From assembly GCA_039714555.1 (NCBI GenBank), contig JBDLJB010000003.1:1-64000 (forward strand): a stretch of DNA of 64,000 bases, written 5' to 3'. The number at the start of each line of letters is the position of its first letter. Position 1 is the stretch's first letter. A program made the position numbers and the translations under genes. Positions 60,462 to 64,000 of the stretch are shown here, piece by piece. The notes beneath the pieces are model-generated. The model made no database searches, was not told the DNA's origin, and worked only from the letters and a program-made list of their open reading frames with translations. Origin of the DNA: Namhaeicola sp039714555. Its GTDB lineage: Bacteria; Bacteroidota; Bacteroidia; Flavobacteriales; Flavobacteriaceae.

Positions 60462-60671
60462 ATGTCAGTATTAAAAGTAATTGAAATCTTAGGAAACTCA
60501 ACGGAAAATTGGGAAGATGCTACTTTAACAGCTGTAAAGCACGCAAGTAAAAGTATTAAAAGTATTAAATCTGCATTTGTACAATCACAAAGTGTAGTAG
60601 TAGAAGGAAATGATATTATACAATATCGGGTAAATGTCAAAATAACGTTTGAAGTTAAAGATGATGATTAA
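60462..60671 (+). CDS. Dodecin (flavin-binding) family protein
   Basis: The 69-residue protein matches dodecin: VLKVIEILGNSTENWEDATLTAVKHASKSIKSIKSAFV, followed by the strand segment YRVNVKITFEVKDD. Dodecins form hollow 12-mers that store flavin or CoA. Bacterial dodecins bind flavin using a Trp and Gln; the Trp (in ENWEDA) and Gln (in IIQYRV) are present. It is monocistronic with a strong terminator. Confidence 0.95.
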   Translation: MSVLKVIEILGNSTENWEDATLTAVKHASKSIKSIKSAFVQSQSVVVEGNDIIQYRVNVKITFEVKDDD

Positions 60672-60683
60672 ATTAAAATTTTT

Positions 60684-60708
60684 AACCCGGAAAATTCCGG
60701 GTTTTTTT
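60684..60708 (+). terminator. Rho-independent terminator after the dodecin gene
   Basis: AACCCGG pairs with CCGGGTT over a 6-base AAAATT loop, followed by T-run. The stem extends inward through AAAATT pairing. Confidence 0.88.
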
Positions 60709-60712
60709 ATGT

Positions 60713-60720
60713 TATATTTG
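60713..60720 (+). promoter_or_regulatory. Candidate -7 element for the DUF255 lipoprotein gene
   Basis: TATATTTG matches TAnnTTTG, 15 bases before the ATG, so the leader would be under 15 bases. It abuts the dodecin terminator. Confidence 0.45.
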
Positions 60721-60735
60721 AAATAAAATTTTGGT

Positions 60736-62859
60736 ATGCCAAAAATATATTTCTTATTACTAATAATTTCAATAGCCTTTTATAGCTGTAAAAGTCAAAA
60801 CAAAAAAGATATGCCCGAAAGACATAAATTTACAAATGACTTAATACATGAAACTAGTCCGTATTTATTGCAACATGCTCATAATCCTGTAAATTGGCAT
60901 GCTTGGAATAAAGAAACCTTAGCATTGGCGAAAAAAGAAAATAAAATGTTGTTGATATCAATTGGTTATGCTGCTTGTCATTGGTGCCATGTAATGGAAC
61001 ATGAGAGTTTTGAAGATAGTACGGTTGCAGCAATTATGAATAAGAATTTTATCAATGTAAAGGTTGATCGTGAAGAACGTCCTGATGTTGATCAGATTTA
61101 TATGAATGCCGTACAAATCTTAACAGGTAGAGGGGGTTGGCCTTTAAATTGTGTGGCACTACCTGATGGTCGTCCAGTATGGGGTGGAACTTATTTCCCA
61201 AAGGATAATTGGATAAATGCTTTAGATCAATTGGTAACATTATATGAAGAAGATCCTGCTAAAATTGAAGAATATGCAACAAACTTAACAAAAGGTATAG
61301 AACAAACAGGTATCATTACTTTAAATCAGAATGAAGCAGTTTTTACTAAAAATGAGTTAGATTCATCAGTTAATAAATGGCAAGGGAATATGGATTTAAA
61401 AAATGGAGGTCGTAAAGGGGCTCCAAAATTTCCATTACCCAATAATTACCAATTTTTGTTGCGTTATGCAAAGCAAACAAATAGTACAAAAATCTTAGAT
61501 TATGTAAATACAAGCCTAACAAAAATGGCCTTTGGAGGGATATTTGATCAAATTGGCGGAGGTTTTGCCAGATATTCGGTTGATGATCATTGGCATATTC
61601 CTCATTTTGAAAAAATGCTATATGATAATGCTCAATTGGTAAGTTTGTATGCAAATGCGTATTTGGTTACAAAAAATCCACTATACAAACAAATTGTTTA
61701 TGAAACCACACAATTTGTTGAACGTGAATTGTATAATGAAATTGGAGCATTTTATTCTTCGCTTGATGCGGATAGTAAAACGGAAGAAGGTAAATTAGAA
61801 GAAGGTGTATATTATATTTGGACTAAAGATGAATTAAAAAATATTTTAGGTGCTGATTTCGATTTGTTTTCTAAGTATTATAATGTGAATATTAGTGGTA
61901 AATGGGAAAAGAATACATATCATTTATTTCGTTCAAAAACAGATGAAGAATTTGCCGATGAATTTCAACTTTCTAGAAATGAACTGTCAAAAAAAGTAAG
62001 TAAGTGGAAAAATACTCTGTTAGAAAAGAGAGAAAAAAGAAATAAACCACGTCTTGATGATAAAACATTAACCTCATGGAATGCTTTAATGATAAAAGGT
62101 TATGTAAATGCTTATGCTGTTTTTAACGATGAACATTTTTTAAAAATGGCGCTTAAAAATGCGTATTTTATAACTAATAAACAAATAAAGGAAGATGGTG
62201 GATTGTATCGAAATTATAAAAATGGTAAGAGTAATATTGAAGCATATTTAGAAGATTATGCTACGGTTATTGATGCTTATATTGCTTTGTACGAAGTTAC
62301 ATTTGATGAGAATTGGTTACTTACTGCTAAACAATTAACCGACTATTGTTTTGATCATTTTTTTGATGATCAAAGTAAGATGTTTTATTTTACTTCAGAT
62401 AAAAATTCTGATTTGATAACACGTAAAATTGAAATTGATGACAATGTAATTCCATCATCAAATTCAATTATGGCAAATAATTTGTTTAAATTGGGTCATT
62501 TCTATGCCCATAAGAATTACAGCAAAACAGCAAAAATTATGCTGAATAATGTTGAAGAAAATGTTTTAGAGTACGGTGAAGGAAATTCAAATTGGCTATC
62601 ACTATACAGCAATTTTTTAGGTGAATATTATGAAATTGCTATTGTTGGTGCTAATGCGAAAGAAAAATTACTAGAATTGAACCAACATTATATACCTAAT
62701 AAATTGATGGTTGGAAGTACAAAAGAGAGTGATCTGCCATTGTTGCAATACAAATACTCAGCAGGTGTAACTACTTATTATGTGTGTATTGACGGCGCTT
62801 GTAAATTACCTGTGACCGAAACAAATGGAGCTTTAAAACAAATTAATATTAATTATTAA
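60736..62859 (+). CDS. DUF255 thioredoxin-domain lipoprotein (YyaL/SSP411-like)
   Basis: The 707-residue protein has a lipoprotein signal (Cys18 in AFYSC), an N-terminal DUF255 thioredoxin-like domain (NDLIHETSPYLLQHAHNPVNWHAW; CHWC at 81-84; EERPDVDQIYM; GGWPLN; GGTYFP), and a long C-terminal alpha/alpha barrel like glycosyl hydrolases (KFPLPNNYQFLLRY, HFEKMLYDNAQL, LLTAKQLTDYCF). The CxxC suggests redox activity; the barrel may bind a sugar, but this is inference from the fold. The family is widespread and its function is unknown. DUF1304 follows after 8 bases. Confidence 0.92.
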   Translation: MPKIYFLLLIISIAFYSCKSQNKKDMPERHKFTNDLIHETSPYLLQHAHNPVNWHAWNKETLALAKKENKMLLISIGYAACHWCHVMEHESFEDSTVAAIMNKNFINVKVDREERPDVDQIYMNAVQILTGRGGWPLNCVALPDGRPVWGGTYFPKDNWINALDQLVTLYEEDPAKIEEYATNLTKGIEQTGIITLNQNEAVFTKNELDSSVNKWQGNMDLKNGGRKGAPKFPLPNNYQFLLRYAKQTNSTKILDYVNTSLTKMAFGGIFDQIGGGFARYSVDDHWHIPHFEKMLYDNAQLVSLYANAYLVTKNPLYKQIVYETTQFVERELYNEIGAFYSSLDADSKTEEGKLEEGVYYIWTKDELKNILGADFDLFSKYYNVNISGKWEKNTYHLFRSKTDEEFADEFQLSRNELSKKVSKWKNTLLEKREKRNKPRLDDKTLTSWNALMIKGYVNAYAVFNDEHFLKMALKNAYFITNKQIKEDGGLYRNYKNGKSNIEAYLEDYATVIDAYIALYEVTFDENWLLTAKQLTDYCFDHFFDDQSKMFYFTSDKNSDLITRKIEIDDNVIPSSNSIMANNLFKLGHFYAHKNYSKTAKIMLNNVEENVLEYGEGNSNWLSLYSNFLGEYYEIAIVGANAKEKLLELNQHYIPNKLMVGSTKESDLPLLQYKYSAGVTTYYVCIDGACKLPVTETNGALKQININY

Positions 62860-62867
62860 AAGTATTT

Positions 62868-63224
62868 ATGAAATTTATTCAAATCTTTCTTATTGCTTTG
62901 GTAGCTTTTGAACATATATATTTTATGATCTTGGAAATGTTCTTTTGGACTAAACCGAAAGGCTTAAAGACCTTTGGGCTTAATAAGGAGGTAGCTGAAA
63001 ATTCAAAAGTATTAGCAGCCAATCAAGGTTTGTATAATGGATTTTTAGCAGCAGGATTAATTTGGTCAATTTTTGATAAAGACAATTCAATTCAAATTGC
63101 GGTTTTCTTTCTTGTTTGTGTAATTATAGCAGGTGCATATGGTGCCTATACTACAAAAAAGTTGAAATTATTTTATATCCAGTCACTGCCTGCAATACTG
63201 GCATTAATTTTGATCCATATATAA
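62868..63224 (+). CDS. DUF1304 small membrane protein
   Basis: The 118-residue protein has four predicted helices and the DUF1304 pattern: FEHIYFMILEMFFW near the start, NQGLYNGFLAAGLIW in the middle, and AGAYGAYTTKKLKLFYIQSLPAILAL near the end. The function of the family is unknown. It sits 8 bases after the DUF255 gene and is probably cotranscribed. Confidence 0.9.
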   Translation: MKFIQIFLIALVAFEHIYFMILEMFFWTKPKGLKTFGLNKEVAENSKVLAANQGLYNGFLAAGLIWSIFDKDNSIQIAVFFLVCVIIAGAYGAYTTKKLKLFYIQSLPAILALILIHI

Positions 63225-63299
63225 AAAATAGTCATATAAAATTATTAACTTTAGCAGAACATTTAGAATATAAACTATTATCCAAAATTAATTATATTT

Positions 63300-64000
63300 A
63301 TGAAAACCAAATACTTACTTATCCAGCTCTTATTTCTTTGTGTTTACACTCTTAGTTTTGCACAGCAAACAAGTAGTAGCGTTTATTACAATCCTATTGT
63401 TCATAATGGATTGACTAGAATTGAGCATAATAATTCAGGAAGTAACAATATCGATCTATCAGAAGTAAAAGGTAGTCCTTATGAAATGGATAATTTTCAG
63501 AGTGGGAAAGTGATAAACCAAAACACTGGGAAACCAGAAATATTCTACCTGCGGTATAATGTTTATAACGATGTAATAGAATTAAAAACGGAACCCAACG
63601 GAAAAATAAGTAATGAATTAATCAAATCAGAAAAGATCTACGCAATCATTAACAATAAAGAATATCGTTATAAAAAGTATCCAGATAGAAATTCAAATCC
63701 CAAAGAAGGTTATTTTATTTTATTAAAAAAAGGAAATTACAACAGTTTATATCTTAAAAAGTTAAAAAAATTCAAAGACAAGATTTTACCAAAAGATAAT
63801 TTTGAAAAAGAAAAACCAGCTACATTTACTGATGATAAGGCCTTTTACATACAAAAAGGAGATGCTTTTGTTGAAATACCTAGCAGGAAAAAGAAATTTC
63901 TTGAACAATATCCAAAGATTTCAAAAGAGTTGAATAAATATTTGAAATCTGAAAAAATTAATTTAAAATCTGAAAAAGATTTAATCCAACTTTTTAATTA
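63300..64000 (+). CDS. Secreted protein of unknown function (3' end at window edge)
   Basis: ATG 63300 opens 233 codons with no stop before the edge. The last two bases are TA, so the next base decides between a stop and Tyr. The protein has a signal peptide (LLFLCVYTLSFAQ), a middle domain (SEVKGSPYEMDNFQSGKVI, EIFYLRYNVYNDVIELK), and a Lys-rich end with KKLKKFKDKILP and FLEQYPKISKELNKYLKSEKI. I do not recognise a family. It follows an independent short gap (63225-63299) with a TAACTTTA near-match to a -7 box at about 63246. Confidence 0.78.
   Translation, partial: MKTKYLLIQLLFLCVYTLSFAQQTSSSVYYNPIVHNGLTRIEHNNSGSNNIDLSEVKGSPYEMDNFQSGKVINQNTGKPEIFYLRYNVYNDVIELKTEPNGKISNELIKSEKIYAIINNKEYRYKKYPDRNSNPKEGYFILLKKGNYNSLYLKKLKKFKDKILPKDNFEKEKPATFTDDKAFYIQKGDAFVEIPSRKKKFLEQYPKISKELNKYLKSEKINLKSEKDLIQLFN

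Noticed and set aside
1..64000. CRISPR array, insertion sequence, integrase or phage genes
   Set aside because: I found no short direct repeats with regular spacers, no transposase or integrase motif, and no attachment-site duplication at the tRNA genes. Base composition looks even throughout.

Overview
The window is chromosomal DNA from an AT-rich member of the Bacteroidota, most likely a flavobacterium (class Flavobacteriia). The evidence is a gliding-motility-type C-terminal sorting domain (type IX secretion), a PorP/SprF protein, a PorT-like barrel, an rpmF-fabH-accB-accC cluster of the phylum's usual kind, TAnnTTTG promoter elements (the Bacteroidota -7 box) ahead of many genes, weak Shine-Dalgarno sites and several TTG starts. 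I cannot name the species. Almost all of the window is ordinary core genome. I see no insertion sequence, prophage, CRISPR array, rRNA operon or defence island.

Layout. 1-7637: the 3' part of a very large secreted repeat protein with a type B T9SS sorting domain, then PorP/SprF and two paralogous PD40/OmpA proteins. 7762-18535: ileS, a DksA-like gene, a decayed small gene, lspA, a convergent PLP decarboxylase, a DUF4230 gene overlapping uvrC, and a patatin/outer-membrane-barrel fusion. 18532-25125: a TetR-controlled RND efflux operon read leftwards. 25196-30229: polyprenyl synthase with a coupled unknown gene, a barrel protein, tRNA(CAT), a tiny secreted PID-motif protein, riboflavin synthase, pdxA, DUF177 and rpmF. 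30427-33897: fabH-accB-accC and an Lrp-type regulator. 33903-38987: a zinc metallopeptidase, asparaginase, tRNA-Ser(GGA), an ExbB/4-TM/ExbD/ExbD operon and a PorT-like barrel. 38982-50285, leftward: PAP2-like protein, rpoN, asnS, rfbA, an MMPL transporter, frr, pyrH, tsf, rpsB, rpsI and rplM. 50646-64000: a DUF5916 protein, polA, a thioredoxin-fold protein without its cysteines, a phosphate module (PiT permease with a PhoU-like tail, divergent from an OprP/OprO-like porin), dodecin, a DUF255 lipoprotein, DUF1304 and the 5' part of a secreted protein cut by the right edge.

How the genes work together. The first block looks like one T9SS substrate with its own outer-membrane PorP and periplasmic OmpA anchors. 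The PiT/porin pair should carry phosphate across both membranes, and the gap between them holds four repeats phased at 11 bp that look like a PHO box. The ExbB/ExbD operon should feed proton-motive force to an outer-membrane process that the window does not identify.

Most worth a second look: an isoleucyl-tRNA synthetase with GIHH in place of the HIGH signature; the 11-bp phased repeats; an ExbD with a periplasmic CxxC and an unknown 4-TM partner; the cysteine-free thioredoxin; the small PID-motif protein; and the TetR operator candidate. I found no clearly undescribed multi-gene system. The ExbB/4-TM/ExbD/ExbD set and the T9SS substrate/PorP/OmpA/OmpA set are the nearest candidates.
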